Source of the DNA: Actinobacteria bacterium QS_8_72_14 | Lineage (GTDB): Bacteria; Actinomycetota; Nitriliruptoria; Euzebyales; Egibacteraceae | Assembly (NCBI GenBank): GCA_003021615.1 | Contig: PXPH01000037.1 | Span: forward strand, 33,247 to 71,090 | Length of the DNA stretch: 37,844 nucleotides | Direction of reading: 5' to 3' | Shown: piece by piece, positions 18,634 through 26,836 of the stretch | Position numbering within the stretch: the stretch's first letter is position 1 | Layout: every line of letters starts with the position of its first letter | Program-made: the position numbers and the translations under genes | The notes under the pieces: model-generated | The model's database searches: none | Seen by the model: the letters and a program-made list of their open reading frames with translations, nothing else | Told to the model about the DNA's origin: nothing

Positions 18634-18663
18634 GGCGGCGGGGGCTCCTGCGCGTCGCAGCGG

Positions 18664-20595
18664 TCAGGCGTGCTCGGACTCGGCGTGGGGCTCGGGCTCG
18701 CTCTCGGGCTCCATCGCCCAGCCGAAGGCCGACAGGAGCACGATCCCAAGGCCGATCCCCGACAACGCCCACAGCCCGGTGACCACCCCCCACGCCGCGA
18801 GGGGCAGACCCGCCGCCAAAATCAGCGGCCAGTAGGACGGATCCGGCATGTGGATGTGCTCGCCGTGGTGCTCCTCGCCGTGCTCGGCGTGGTCGGCGGA
18901 GGCACCGGCCGGCACCGGCCTGGGGACCTCGCCGCCGCCGCCGGCGTACTTGCGGTGCCACGCCTCGTCGCGGCTGGTCACCACCGGGACCTCGTCGTAG
19001 TTGTGCGGCGGCGGGGGCGAGGCCGACAGCCACTCGATGGTGCGGGCGTCCCACGGGTCGGCGTCGGCCTGCTCGCCGGAGCGTACCGACTTGACGAGGT
19101 TGACCACGAAGATCAGCACCGACAGGGCGATGATGAACGCGCCGATGGTCGAGACCATATTCCACATGTCCCAGCCCATCCCGCTGGGGTAGGTGTAGTA
19201 GCGCCGCGGCATCCCGTTGAGGCCCAGCACGTGCTGGGGCCCGAACGCCAGGTTGAAGCCGATCAGCTGCAGCCAGAAGTGGGTCTTGCCCAGCCGGTCG
19301 TTCAAAAACTTGCCGAAGGCCTTGGGGAACCAGTAGTAAACACCGGCGAAGAGCCCGAAGATGGCCCCGCCGAACAGCACGTAGTGGAAGTGGGCCACGA
19401 CGTAGTACGTGTCGTGCTGCTGGGCGTCGGAGGGCACGACCGCATGGGTCACCCCGCTCAACCCGCCGATGGTGAACATCGCCACCAGCCCGATGGCGAA
19501 CAGCATGGGCGGGCTGAAGCGCATGCGCCCGCCCCACATCGTGCCGACCCAGTTGAAGATCTTGATGCCGGTGGGCACCGCGATGAACATCGTGGAGAGC
19601 CCGAAGGCGGCGTTGGCCACCGGGCCCAACCCCGAGGTGAACATGTGGTGGGCCCACACGCCCCAGCCCATGAAGCCGATGGCAATGCCGCTGAAGACGA
19701 TCGCGGCGTAGCCAAACAGCGGCTTGCGGGCGAACGTGGGCAGGATCTCCGAGACGATGCCGAAGGCGGGCAGGATCAGGATGTAGACCTCGGGGTGGCC
19801 GAACAGCCAGAACAGGTGCTGCCACAGGATCGGCTGACCGCCGGCGTCGACACGGAAGAAGTTGCCATCGAAGCCGACGTCGAACATCAGCTGCCACAGG
19901 GCCACGCCGATCACCGGCATGGCAAAGAGAATCAAAAACTGCACGACCAGCGACATCCACACGAACACCGGCATGCGCATGAACGTCAAACCGGGCGCGC
20001 GCATGTTCAAAACGGTCACGATGAGGTTGATCGCGCTGGCCAGCGACGCGATGCCGGCGATCTGCAGCCCCAGGGAGTAGAACAGCATCCGCTGGTCGTG
20101 GTCGCCGCCCAGGGTCAGACCGGCGGGATCCGGGCCGACCTCCTGGACGGGGGCGTAGTTGACCCACGTGGTGTCGGGCGCGCCGCCAAAGAGCCACGAC
20201 GAGTACAAAAAGATCCCCGCGGCGATGAACACCCACAGGCTCAGCGCGTTGAGTCGCGGGAAAGCCACGTCGCGGGCGCCGATCATCAGCGGTAGCAGGT
20301 AGTTGAAGAACGCCGCGCTCATGGGCATGATCGCAAAGAAGATCATGGTCAGCCCATGCATGGTGAACAGCTGGTTGTACGCGTCGGCACTGAGCACCGA
20401 GGCGTTGGCCGTGGACAGCTGTGCGCGCATGAGCAGCGCTTCCAAGCCACCCACCAAGAAGAAGATCAGGGCGGCGGCGAAGTACATGATCCCGATCTTC
20501 TTGTGATCGACGGTGGTCAACCAGCTCGTCCAGCCGCTGCTCGCCCCAGGGCGGCTGAGCAGTCCTTTGCTGGGGGTGTCGGCCACTGCTGTCAT
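18664..20595 (-). CDS. ctaD: Cytochrome c oxidase subunit I
   Basis: A 643-residue haem-copper oxidase subunit I with the catalytic haem a3-CuB centre. Metal ligands are all visible: His80 (MHGLTMIFF, haem a), His267 and Tyr271 (GHPEVYI, CuB and the His-Tyr cross-link), His316/His317 (WAHHMFTSG, CuB), His402 and His404 (VAHFHYVLFG, haem a3 and haem a). The protein is longer than the usual 530-560 residues. After about residue 530 it carries a polar stretch with a His/Glu cluster (HAEHGEEHHGEHIHM, about 569-583), then about 40 hydrophobic residues forming one or two extra membrane segments, and an acidic His-containing tail. Start ATG 20595 has only a weak SD. It follows ctaC by 62 nt. Confidence 0.98.
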   Translation of the reverse strand: MTAVADTPSKGLLSRPGASSGWTSWLTTVDHKKIGIMYFAAALIFFLVGGLEALLMRAQLSTANASVLSADAYNQLFTMHGLTMIFFAIMPMSAAFFNYLLPLMIGARDVAFPRLNALSLWVFIAAGIFLYSSWLFGGAPDTTWVNYAPVQEVGPDPAGLTLGGDHDQRMLFYSLGLQIAGIASLASAINLIVTVLNMRAPGLTFMRMPVFVWMSLVVQFLILFAMPVIGVALWQLMFDVGFDGNFFRVDAGGQPILWQHLFWLFGHPEVYILILPAFGIVSEILPTFARKPLFGYAAIVFSGIAIGFMGWGVWAHHMFTSGLGPVANAAFGLSTMFIAVPTGIKIFNWVGTMWGGRMRFSPPMLFAIGLVAMFTIGGLSGVTHAVVPSDAQQHDTYYVVAHFHYVLFGGAIFGLFAGVYYWFPKAFGKFLNDRLGKTHFWLQLIGFNLAFGPQHVLGLNGMPRRYYTYPSGMGWDMWNMVSTIGAFIIALSVLIFVVNLVKSVRSGEQADADPWDARTIEWLSASPPPPHNYDEVPVVTSRDEAWHRKYAGGGGEVPRPVPAGASADHAEHGEEHHGEHIHMPDPSYWPLILAAGLPLAAWGVVTGLWALSGIGLGIVLLSAFGWAMEPESEPEPHAESEHA

Positions 20596-20657
20596 CGCTG
20601 CGGCTTTCGCTCGGATCGGCTCGGTCGGGGGTCGTCAGTCCTCGGGGTCGGGGGTCG

Positions 20658-21749
20658 TCAGTCCAGGGTGTGGAGGTACTGGATCAGGGCGTCGAGCTCA
20701 CCTTGAGAGATCTGGTCCGGTCCAAAGGGGGGCATCTGGGCGCCGGGTTTCTCGGCGGGGGGGTTGCGGATCCACGCCCGTAGCTGCTGGGTGTCCTCGA
20801 CATCGAAGATGGCCCCGGCGAAGCGCGTGCGCGAGTTGAAGTGGGTCAGGTCGGGGCCCGTGCGCTGGCCGACGTTGTCGGGATGGCCCTTCACGGCGTG
20901 GCAGGTCACACAGTTGGCGCCAAAGATTTCCTCGCCGCGGGCGGCGGGGCCCTCGGGGGGCGACGCCGCGGGCTTCGCCTGCTGTGCGACCCACTCCTCG
21001 TACTCTTGCTGTGACACCGCCCGCACGCGGATGCGCATGTTGGCGTGGCTGAGCCCACAGAACTCGGCGCAGTTGCCCAGATAGGTCCCCTCTTGCGAGG
21101 CCTGCAGCGTCATGTAGCGGTCGGCGCCGGGCACGAAGTCGGTCTTGCCGGCCAGCCGGGGCACCCAGAAGGAGTGCAAGACCAGGTCGGATGCCTCCTG
21201 GATCTCCCGGCCGTCGGGGCCCTTGTAGACAGGATCGCCCTCCAGGTGGAGATACACCGGCGTGTCGGTGGGCACGACCATCTCGTTGGCGGTAAAGAAG
21301 CCCTCGTTGACGTACTCGAACTGCCAAAAGAACTGCTTGCCCACCACCTCCACCTCGACGCGCTCCTCCTTGGCGGGTGCCTCGGAGAGCTCAAAGATGG
21401 TGCCCACCGTGGGCACGGCGATGCCGGCAAGGATGACCGCGGGAATGATCGTCCACAGGATCTCCAGGCGGGTGTTGCCCTCGACCTGGTGGGGCAGGTC
21501 GCCGTCGCCGCGATCGCGGAACTTCAGCACCGCGATCAAAATCAGCCCCTCGACCAGCACGAAGACGCCGACGGCGATCGGGAACACGATCTGCCACAGC
21601 CGGTCGAGCTCCTCGGCGATGGGGCCGTTGGGGCTAAGCGCGTCGAGGGGATACTCGCTCATCTCGGTGCGCCCGCAGGCGGCCAGCCCGAGGGCGAGCG
21701 CACCGATCACCACGGTGCGCGCCAGGATCGCCTTGCGATGGCCTGCCAC
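20658..21749 (-). CDS. ctaC: Cytochrome c oxidase subunit II with fused cytochrome c domain (lipoprotein)
   Basis: A 363-residue caa3-type subunit II. GTG 21749 has a strong AGGAGG upstream; residues 1-24 end in lipobox LAAC (Cys25). Two transmembrane helices follow (about 53-77 and 96-116). The periplasmic CuA domain has FFWQFEYV (140-147), His192 (VLHSFWVP) and [13 protein letters not shown] supplying Cys227, Glu229, Cys231, His235 and Met238. A C-terminal class I cytochrome c domain (about 268-363) has GANCVTCH (Cys280, Cys283, His284) and the axial Met339 in GAQMPPF. Thus electrons from an upstream complex can enter through the fused haem c. First gene of the oxidase operon, divergent from the GNAT-dUTPase gene. 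Confidence 0.97.
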   Translation of the reverse strand: MAGHRKAILARTVVIGALALGLAACGRTEMSEYPLDALSPNGPIAEELDRLWQIVFPIAVGVFVLVEGLILIAVLKFRDRGDGDLPHQVEGNTRLEILWTIIPAVILAGIAVPTVGTIFELSEAPAKEERVEVEVVGKQFFWQFEYVNEGFFTANEMVVPTDTPVYLHLEGDPVYKGPDGREIQEASDLVLHSFWVPRLAGKTDFVPGADRYMTLQASQEGTYLGNCAEFCGLSHANMRIRVRAVSQQEYEEWVAQQAKPAASPPEGPAARGEEIFGANCVTCHAVKGHPDNVGQRTGPDLTHFNSRTRFAGAIFDVEDTQQLRAWIRNPPAEKPGAQMPPFGPDQISQGELDALIQYLHTLD

Positions 21750-21851
21750 GATCCTTCCTCCTGCTGCAGTCGGCTCGCGCGCACGTGTGGGTGGGGGTGT
21801 CGCGGTTGCGCCGCAGCAACAGCGCGACCCGCTCAAGGCGCACGCACAGGG

Positions 21852-21901
21852 GGCGCCGCTGCGCACATGTCATATCGTCTGTTCGCTGCCGAAGCGGCGC
21901 C
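21852..21901. promoter_or_regulatory. Inverted repeat in ctaC / GNAT-dUTPase divergent region
   Basis: GGCGCCGCT (21852-21860) and AGCGGCGCC (21893-21901) are perfect 9-bp inverted arms 32 nt apart. Between them on the minus strand is ATATGACATG, a possible -10 region for ctaC. The arms could be binding half-sites or a leader stem. The remaining part of the 272-bp divergent region shows only the TAGGCT box noted separately. Confidence 0.35.
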
Positions 21902-21984
21902 ACCCTACCGCCCAAGCCGGACACGGCGGGGCAGCGACCCCAGTCTTCCACGGACGGGTCGCCGGACCAATTCCCGGGCGCGCT

Positions 21985-21990
21985 TAGGCT
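21985..21990 (+). promoter_or_regulatory. Putative -10 box TAGGCT before GNAT-dUTPase gene
   Basis: TAGGCT lies 32 nt before the ATG 22022. The same hexamer occurs before other genes in this window. No clear -35 box is visible. A short leader with GGAG ten bases before the start would follow. Confidence 0.4.
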
Positions 21991-22021
21991 GCGCCCCGCC
22001 CCGTCGCGGAGTGGACACCGC

Positions 22022-23014
22022 ATGGTCGAGCTTGTGCGCAACCCGGAGCTGACCGACGCCCTGGTCGAGCAGCTCGCCTCGGTGTGGGTGGCGGTCACCG
22101 AGGCCGGCGGGGCGGTGGGCTTTACCGCCCCGGTCAGCGCTGAGCAGGTGCGCCGTGAGGCCGCCGAGGGCCACGTCGCCGAGGTTCGCGCCGGCCGTCA
22201 GGACCTCGTGGTGGCCTTCCAGGAGCGAGCGCTGGTTGGTTTCGGGTTCCTGGCCACCGTCGCCGGACCGGCGGTGAAGTCGCATCTGGGGATCGTCACG
22301 CGTTTGCAACGCCATCCCGACGCGGCCGGGCACGGCGTCGGCGCCGCGGTGCTGGCCGAGCTCGAGGCCTGCGCCCGCGATCGGGCCTTGGCCGTGGTGT
22401 GTTTGACCGTCCGCGGCGGCACCGGGGTCGAGCGCTTCTACCTCGCCAACGGCTACCGCCTCGACGGCCGGCTCCCGGATCGGCTGCTGATCCAGGGCGC
22501 CCTGACCGAGGAGCTGCAGCTGTCCAAGCGGCTGTCGCAAGCCGGCGGTGAGCGGGTCGCCGGCGGCGACGCGGACGCCGCGGCCGTGGTGCGGCTGCAG
22601 CGGCTGGATCCCGAGCTGGCGCTGCCGCAGCGCGCACACCCCGGCGATGCCGGCCTCGACCTGTGCGCCCGGTGCGACGTGACGCTGGCGCCGGGACAGC
22701 GGGCCCTGGTGCCCACCGGGGTGGCGGTCGCCCTGCCGCCGGGCACGGTCGGGCTGCTGCACCCGCGCTCGGGGCTGGCCCTGCGACACGGGGTGGGCAT
22801 GGTCAACGCCCCCGGCACCATCGACGCGGGCTACCGCGGCGAGCTGCAGGTGGTGCTGATCAACCTGGACCCCAAGGACCCGATCGCTTTGCAGCGCGGC
22901 GAGCGAGTGGCCCAGCTGATCGTCCAGCCGGTGGAGCAGCTGCCGGTGGTGGAGGTCAACGAGCTCGACGACGGCCCCCGCGGGGCGCGCGGCTTCGGTT
23001 CTTCGGGCCGGTGA
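22022..23014 (+). CDS. dut: GNAT acetyltransferase - dUTPase fusion protein
   Basis: One uninterrupted 330-residue frame encodes two domains. Residues 1-172 are GNAT-like: [13 protein letters not shown], the acetyl-CoA loop region [20 protein letters not shown] (95-114) and [20 protein letters not shown] (137-156). After an Ala/Gly/Asp linker (about 173-187) residues 190-330 form a complete trimeric dUTPase: motif I DAGLD (209-213), motif II HPRSGLA (247-253), motif [13 protein letters not shown] with catalytic-type Asp268, motif IV RVAQLI (295-300) and motif [12 protein letters not shown] (320-330). dUTPase hydrolyses dUTP to dUMP, keeping uracil out of DNA and feeding thymidylate synthesis. 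An internal GTG (22589) could start a stand-alone dUTPase but lacks any SD. The GNAT substrate is unknown. ATG 22022 has GGAG upstream. Confidence 0.9.
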   Translation: MVELVRNPELTDALVEQLASVWVAVTEAGGAVGFTAPVSAEQVRREAAEGHVAEVRAGRQDLVVAFQERALVGFGFLATVAGPAVKSHLGIVTRLQRHPDAAGHGVGAAVLAELEACARDRALAVVCLTVRGGTGVERFYLANGYRLDGRLPDRLLIQGALTEELQLSKRLSQAGGERVAGGDADAAAVVRLQRLDPELALPQRAHPGDAGLDLCARCDVTLAPGQRALVPTGVAVALPPGTVGLLHPRSGLALRHGVGMVNAPGTIDAGYRGELQVVLINLDPKDPIALQRGERVAQLIVQPVEQLPVVEVNELDDGPRGARGFGSSGR

Positions 23015-23034
23015 CGCAGGCGGGGCGCCCGTTG

Positions 23035-23066
23035 GCGGCCGCGCCTTGCGAGGGGCCACCGGCCGC
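23035..23066 (+). terminator. Possible terminator stem after dut
   Basis: GCGGCCG (23035-23041) and CGGCCGC (23060-23066) can form a 7-bp GC stem with an 18-nt loop, 20 nt past the dUTPase stop. There is no T-run; weak evidence. Confidence 0.3.
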
Positions 23067-23113
23067 GGCATGATGCCAGCACCCGCCGGCGGTCACCCTC
23101 CGGCGCCTTTTAC

Positions 23114-23186
23114 GCGGACGTAGCTCAGCTGGTAGAGCACCACCTTGCCAAGGTGGGGGTCGCGGGTTCGAGTCCCGTCGTCCGCT
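23114..23186 (+). tRNA. tRNA-Gly(GCC)
   Basis: A full cloverleaf is visible in 73 nt. The acceptor stem pairs GCGGACG (23114-23120) with CGTCCGC (23179-23185), with a T discriminator. The D arm is GCTCAGCTGGTAGAGC, the anticodon stem CCACC/GGTGG encloses loop TTGCCAA with anticodon GCC, and the T arm contains GGTTCGAGTCC. CCA is not encoded. It lies alone between the dUTPase fusion and the CWBR2 glycosidase gene. Confidence 0.97.
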
Positions 23187-23216
23187 CTCGTTGCCACGAG
23201 CCGCTCGCCGACGGCG

Positions 23217-25640
23217 TCACTCGGCCAGGTGCTCCAGCTGCCACTGCTGGTACGACGAGAGGGCGGCGAAGCCGCCCAGCAGCGTCACCCGCTGCAGTCC
23301 CCGCTGCTGGCGCTGGTCGAGATAGGCGGCGGCGTCGCGGTCGCCACGCACGTCCCACGGCGGCAGAATCATCAGCAGCTGACGCCGCTGCGCCGCCAAC
23401 GGGCCCCCGGCCAGCGCGTCGGGGAACCGGTCGCCGCGGGCGGTGACCAGCCCCTTGGTGTCCAGCCCGTCGGCCAGGACGCCGGTGTTGACCAGCTCGT
23501 CGCGGGCCCACTCGTTGACCGCCCGGGCCGTGGCAAAGCGGGTGGCTCCGGCCAGCCGGGTACGGCGCGCGCCCGCCGCCTCGGCGGCCTGGCGGGCCAC
23601 GTTTTGGCTGACGGCCGAGCTGCCGCCCATGACGACGATCTCGTCGGGGGCCATGGCGGCCAGCGCCGCGCGCGTCGCGCTCGGCAGCTGCTCGGGGGCG
23701 GCCAGCAGCGTGGGGATGCGCATCAGTCCCGCCGGGGCGGCGGCCACCAGCGCGTCCGCGAAGCCCAGCCCCGAGGTAAGCACCACGCGGTCGTGGGCCA
23801 GTGGCCCGTCGGCGCCCACGCGGCGAGCGATCTCGGCGGCGGTCGAGAAGCGGGTGGCACCCGCCGCGCGGTCGACCCGCAAGCCGGCGCCCTTGAGCTG
23901 GTCGACCGCCCGGTCGGGCACGGCGGCCTCACCCCCCAGCACCGTGACGCGCTCGACACCGAGGTCGGCCAGCGTTTCCATGGTGACGTCGCCGACGCCG
24001 TCTGAGGTGGCCAGCAGCAGCGGCGCGTCGAGCACCGCCGCCAGAGGGCCCCCCGCGAGGGCGTCGGGAAAGTCGCCGCCGGCGGCCAAAACCGCGTGCG
24101 AGGCGCTGTCGAAGCCCGCCCGCGCCACGAGCGCGGCGGTGTGCGCCCGCCCGGAGCCGGCCAGGCGCTGGGTGTCGATGGCGGTGCCGCTGGCGGTCAG
24201 AGACTCGCGGCGCTGGACGAACAGGGCGTTGGCCACGGGGTTGGGGGAGCCGTCCCTGGGCCGGTTGGCCACCACCGTGTCCTGGGTCATAGTTGACGAC
24301 CCGCCGCCGTCGAGCATGAGCGCCTCGGTGGCCCCCAGCCGCTGAAAGAACGTGGCCAGCTCGGCGGTCCCCATGCCCACCGAGCGGCTCTTTTGGCTGT
24401 CGTCGACGGTCACCAGCAGGATCGTGCCGTCGCCGGTCACGCCCACCGCCGTACGCGCGTGGCGACTGTGATGGGCCGGCCCGAACCCCTCGCCCGCCCA
24501 GTCGGAGGGGCCGGTCATTTGCCCCGAGCGCACGATGTGGGGCCCACCGGAAAGGGCAAGCTCCACCTCGCGCCACCGGTCGGCCTCGCGGCCCGGGACG
24601 GGGCGGTGGATGGCCAGCGAGGTGCGTGCCACCAGCCGGTTTCCCGGGGTCAAGCCTTCGACCGTGGGGCGCGCGTCGCCGTAGCCCACCAGTAGCCCAC
24701 CCGGCGGGCCGGGGATGCGCACGGTGTCGCCGGGGTCGGCGCTGCCGGCGTCGTCCAGCACGCCTTGTTGGCCCTGTCCGCTGGGCGCGGCGGTCACCCC
24801 CGGCACGCGGCGCCAGGTCGCCGGGCCGCGAGGCGAGGCATCGCCGTTGGGCGAGCCGCCGTCGGACCCTTGAGACCCTTGCGAGCCCGGGGACTCCTGC
24901 GAACCGTCGGAGCCGTTCGAGCCGGCGGGCTCGTCAGGCTCGCCGGGAAGGGTCGCCGTCGAGCCCAGTTGGTCGGTGAGGAGATAGAGGGCGTCCTCGC
25001 CGTCGGGGGGCACGCTGGCTGTGCCCTGGCGGTCCAGGCGGTTGAGGCCGGTGACCCCGATCACGCCGCGCTCGGGTCGGCGTAGCTGCACGTCCTGGGG
25101 CAAGATCCGGTCGACCAGCAACGAGCCGTCTGGCTGAAGGCCCAGCGCGCCGCGGCCGTAGTCAGGGTCGCCGCGCGTCTCGGCCTCGGTGACCAACCGC
25201 CCGTCGCGAACGGTGAAGCTGTCGGGGCGCCCGAAGGGGAAGGCGCGCCAGAAGCCGCCGTTGATGCCCAGCACGGCGCCGTCGTCGATGCGGCTGCGCG
25301 CCATGGAGGGCACCGTCTCGAGGCCGGCAAGGGCGCCCTGGCCGAAGGCCAGCCGCAGGTCGACGGGCGCATCCGGCGCGATGCGCGCCACCTGGGCACG
25401 CACCGGGTCGCCTGCGGCGTTGGTCAGCTCCCACTGTGCGCGCTGAACGCCCGGCCACACCGGGATCGTGCGCACCCGCTCGCCGGACAGGCCCTGCTGG
25501 GCCGCCGCGGGAGCGCCCCCCATCGCTGACAGCCCCACCGCCAGGGCCGCCACCAGCGCTGTCAGGCACACCGCCCGGGCGGGCGCGCAGGGCTTGGGGG
25601 TCCCACGGGGACAGGAAACGGTCACAACAGCCACGGTCAC
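23217..25640 (-). CDS. Secreted phosphodiester glycosidase (NAGPA) domain with CWBR2 repeats
   Basis: An 807-residue exported protein. A signal peptide (cleavage near AAAQQ, residue 48) precedes an NAGPA/DUF2233-type phosphodiester glycosidase domain (about 90-478): DGAVLGINGGFW (120-131), RTAVGVTGDGTILLVTVDD (396-414), TEALMLDGGGSSTM (438-451) and NPVANALFVQRR. A Ser/Gly/Glu-rich segment (about 230-275) interrupts it. Residues about 488-800 hold three CWBR2 units (LGGEAAVP, MGGSSAVS, LGGFAALS; RFSTA, RFATA). It probably binds the cell wall and acts on phosphodiester-linked sugars such as wall or exopolysaccharide components; the exact substrate is unknown. The domain order is catalytic-then-repeats, the reverse of the CWBR2-RlpA protein. 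The GTG 25640 start lacks a good SD; a nearby GTG is possible. It ends 30 nt from the tRNA-Gly gene. Confidence 0.9.
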   Translation of the reverse strand: MTVAVVTVSCPRGTPKPCAPARAVCLTALVAALAVGLSAMGGAPAAAQQGLSGERVRTIPVWPGVQRAQWELTNAAGDPVRAQVARIAPDAPVDLRLAFGQGALAGLETVPSMARSRIDDGAVLGINGGFWRAFPFGRPDSFTVRDGRLVTEAETRGDPDYGRGALGLQPDGSLLVDRILPQDVQLRRPERGVIGVTGLNRLDRQGTASVPPDGEDALYLLTDQLGSTATLPGEPDEPAGSNGSDGSQESPGSQGSQGSDGGSPNGDASPRGPATWRRVPGVTAAPSGQGQQGVLDDAGSADPGDTVRIPGPPGGLLVGYGDARPTVEGLTPGNRLVARTSLAIHRPVPGREADRWREVELALSGGPHIVRSGQMTGPSDWAGEGFGPAHHSRHARTAVGVTGDGTILLVTVDDSQKSRSVGMGTAELATFFQRLGATEALMLDGGGSSTMTQDTVVANRPRDGSPNPVANALFVQRRESLTASGTAIDTQRLAGSGRAHTAALVARAGFDSASHAVLAAGGDFPDALAGGPLAAVLDAPLLLATSDGVGDVTMETLADLGVERVTVLGGEAAVPDRAVDQLKGAGLRVDRAAGATRFSTAAEIARRVGADGPLAHDRVVLTSGLGFADALVAAAPAGLMRIPTLLAAPEQLPSATRAALAAMAPDEIVVMGGSSAVSQNVARQAAEAAGARRTRLAGATRFATARAVNEWARDELVNTGVLADGLDTKGLVTARGDRFPDALAGGPLAAQRRQLLMILPPWDVRGDRDAAAYLDQRQQRGLQRVTLLGGFAALSSYQQWQLEHLAE

Positions 25641-25758
25641 AACACCGGCGTCGGCAACTTAAGGCGGCGCGACGGCTCTCGCTGGAATGAAGGCCGGGCC
25701 CAGCGCCGCGGGGGGCGCAGCCAGGCGGCTGTTGCGCGCCCACCGTCCGGGACGCCAT

Positions 25759-25799
25759 AGCCTAGCGCCCCGGTCCCACCGCGCGGGCGGGGCTAGGCT
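25759..25799. promoter_or_regulatory. Divergent pair of TAGGCT -10-like boxes
   Basis: TAGGCT occurs on the plus strand at 25794-25799, 43 nt before the small ORF upstream of the XdhC-like gene, and on the minus strand at 25764-25759, 119 nt before the CWBR2 glycosidase start. They point away from each other within the 201-bp divergent gap, as expected for back-to-back promoters. No convincing -35 boxes. Confidence 0.4.
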
Positions 25800-25841
25800 A
25801 AGCCGCGACGACACCCCCTCGACACGCGGGCCTGTTCGCCG

Positions 25842-26003
25842 ATGACCTCCATGACCCCGGCGACCGGACGCGACGAGCACCCCCAACGCCTGTCGCTGCT
25901 CGACGCCTTTTATCTGCCCGATCTGGGCCACCTGGGCGACGCTCTGATCGAGGCCGTCGAGGGCCTGGCCGGCGCCGCGATGGCACAGGCGGGGTCGGGC
26001 TGA
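25842..26003 (+). CDS. Small ORF coupled to the XdhC-like gene
   Basis: A 53-residue frame from ATG 25842 to TGA 26003 whose stop overlaps the start of the XdhC-like gene (TGATGG). Codons are GC-rich at the third position like true genes here, and it lies 43 nt after a TAGGCT box. The predicted peptide begins MTSMTPATGRDEHPQRLSLL, contains DAFYLPDLGHLGDALIEAVEG and ends in an Ala-rich helix. No family is recognised and no SD is evident. It may be a real small protein, a leader ORF that couples translation of the next gene, or chance. Confidence 0.45.
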   Translation: MTSMTPATGRDEHPQRLSLLDAFYLPDLGHLGDALIEAVEGLAGAAMAQAGSG

Positions 26004-26779
26004 TGGCCTCCACGGCCTCGTCGGCTGCCGACGCGCTGAACCGGGCCCGCGCCGCGGGACGCAGGGCCGTGCTGGTGACGCTGGCCGACCCCCACAGCCA
26101 CGGTGTCGAGCCGGGCGCGGCCATCGTGATGGGCGACGACGCCCGGCCTCTGGGCGGCACGCTGGGAACCGACGAGCTGGACGCGGCCGCCGGCGAGCTG
26201 GCTCGGGCGGTGCTGGACGAGGCCGGCGCGCCCCGGCGGTCGGTTCCCGATCCGGCGGGCACAGTCGCCAGCGTCGAGCTGGTCGCCGAGATCCACGAGC
26301 CCCGGCCGGCCGTGTGGGTGTTGGGCGCCACCGAGGCCGGCCGGGCGCTGGTGCGTTTGGTGCGGGCGTTGCCGGCGGAGGCGACGCTGGTGGCCCCGGG
26401 CGGCGCGGTGGACGTGCCCGGCGGCACCGAGGTGCGCGCCGACCAACCCCCCCGCCTGCTGCTGGCCGCCCCGCCGGGACCCGGCGACGCGGTCGTGCTG
26501 TGCGACGCGCGGGCGGGTTGGGCTCTGGAATCACTGCGGGTGGCGCTGGCCAGCGACGCGGTCTACGTGGGCGCGATCGCCGACCAGGCCCAGGCGCGGC
26601 TGCTGCACCGTCACCTGGCCGACGCCGGCGTTCCCGCGTCGCATCTGCCGCGGCTGTGCTGCCCGGCGGGGCGCCCGCTGGACGCCGCCGAGCCCGGCGA
26701 GGTGGCCCTGGGGGCCCTGGACGAGGCTGTCGCGGCCCGCCGCGGCGAGCAGGACCGCCTCGCCGCACGCGCCCGGTGA
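26003..26779 (+). CDS. XdhC/CoxI-family protein
   Basis: A 258-residue protein resembling XdhC, the factor that binds and inserts sulfurated molybdenum cofactor into xanthine-dehydrogenase-type enzymes. The N-terminal part (about 1-75) has AADALNRARAAGRRAVLVTL and EPGAAIVMGDDARPLGGTLG. The C-terminal Rossmann part (about 95-250) has AVWVLGATEAGRALVRLV, DAVVLCDARAGWALESLRVAL, VYVGAIADQAQARLLHRHL and ends with a PGEVALGALDEAVAARRG block like the family's PxEIAxSIxAExxA motif. The usual GGCxE Cys motif of the N-terminal domain is absent (GGTLGTDE), so cofactor handling may differ. No molybdenum hydroxylase gene is in view. It is translationally coupled to the small ORF and converges on the amidase. 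Confidence 0.78.
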   Translation: MASTASSAADALNRARAAGRRAVLVTLADPHSHGVEPGAAIVMGDDARPLGGTLGTDELDAAAGELARAVLDEAGAPRRSVPDPAGTVASVELVAEIHEPRPAVWVLGATEAGRALVRLVRALPAEATLVAPGGAVDVPGGTEVRADQPPRLLLAAPPGPGDAVVLCDARAGWALESLRVALASDAVYVGAIADQAQARLLHRHLADAGVPASHLPRLCCPAGRPLDAAEPGEVALGALDEAVAARRGEQDRLAARAR

Positions 26780-26781
26780 GC

Positions 26782-26832
26782 CCCGGCGACGCCCCCACCA
26801 CCTTTGCGCTGGCACGCCGTGGGGTGGCCGGG
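26782..26832. terminator. Possible bidirectional terminator, XdhC-like / amidase
   Basis: CCCGGC (26782-26787) and CCCCAC (26793-26798) pair with GTGGGG (26819-26824) and GCCGGG (26827-26832), giving 12 GC-rich pairs with an internal loop, in the 57-bp gap between convergent genes. No T-run; position supports the call. Confidence 0.4.
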
Positions 26833-26836
26833 TTGA

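Noticed and set aside
17959-20295. A 778-codon plus-strand open frame opposite the oxidase genes
   Set aside because: It is antisense to ctaD and ctaE, whose haem and copper ligands are all conserved; the plus frame has a His/Gln/Arg-rich composition typical of GC-driven shadow frames.
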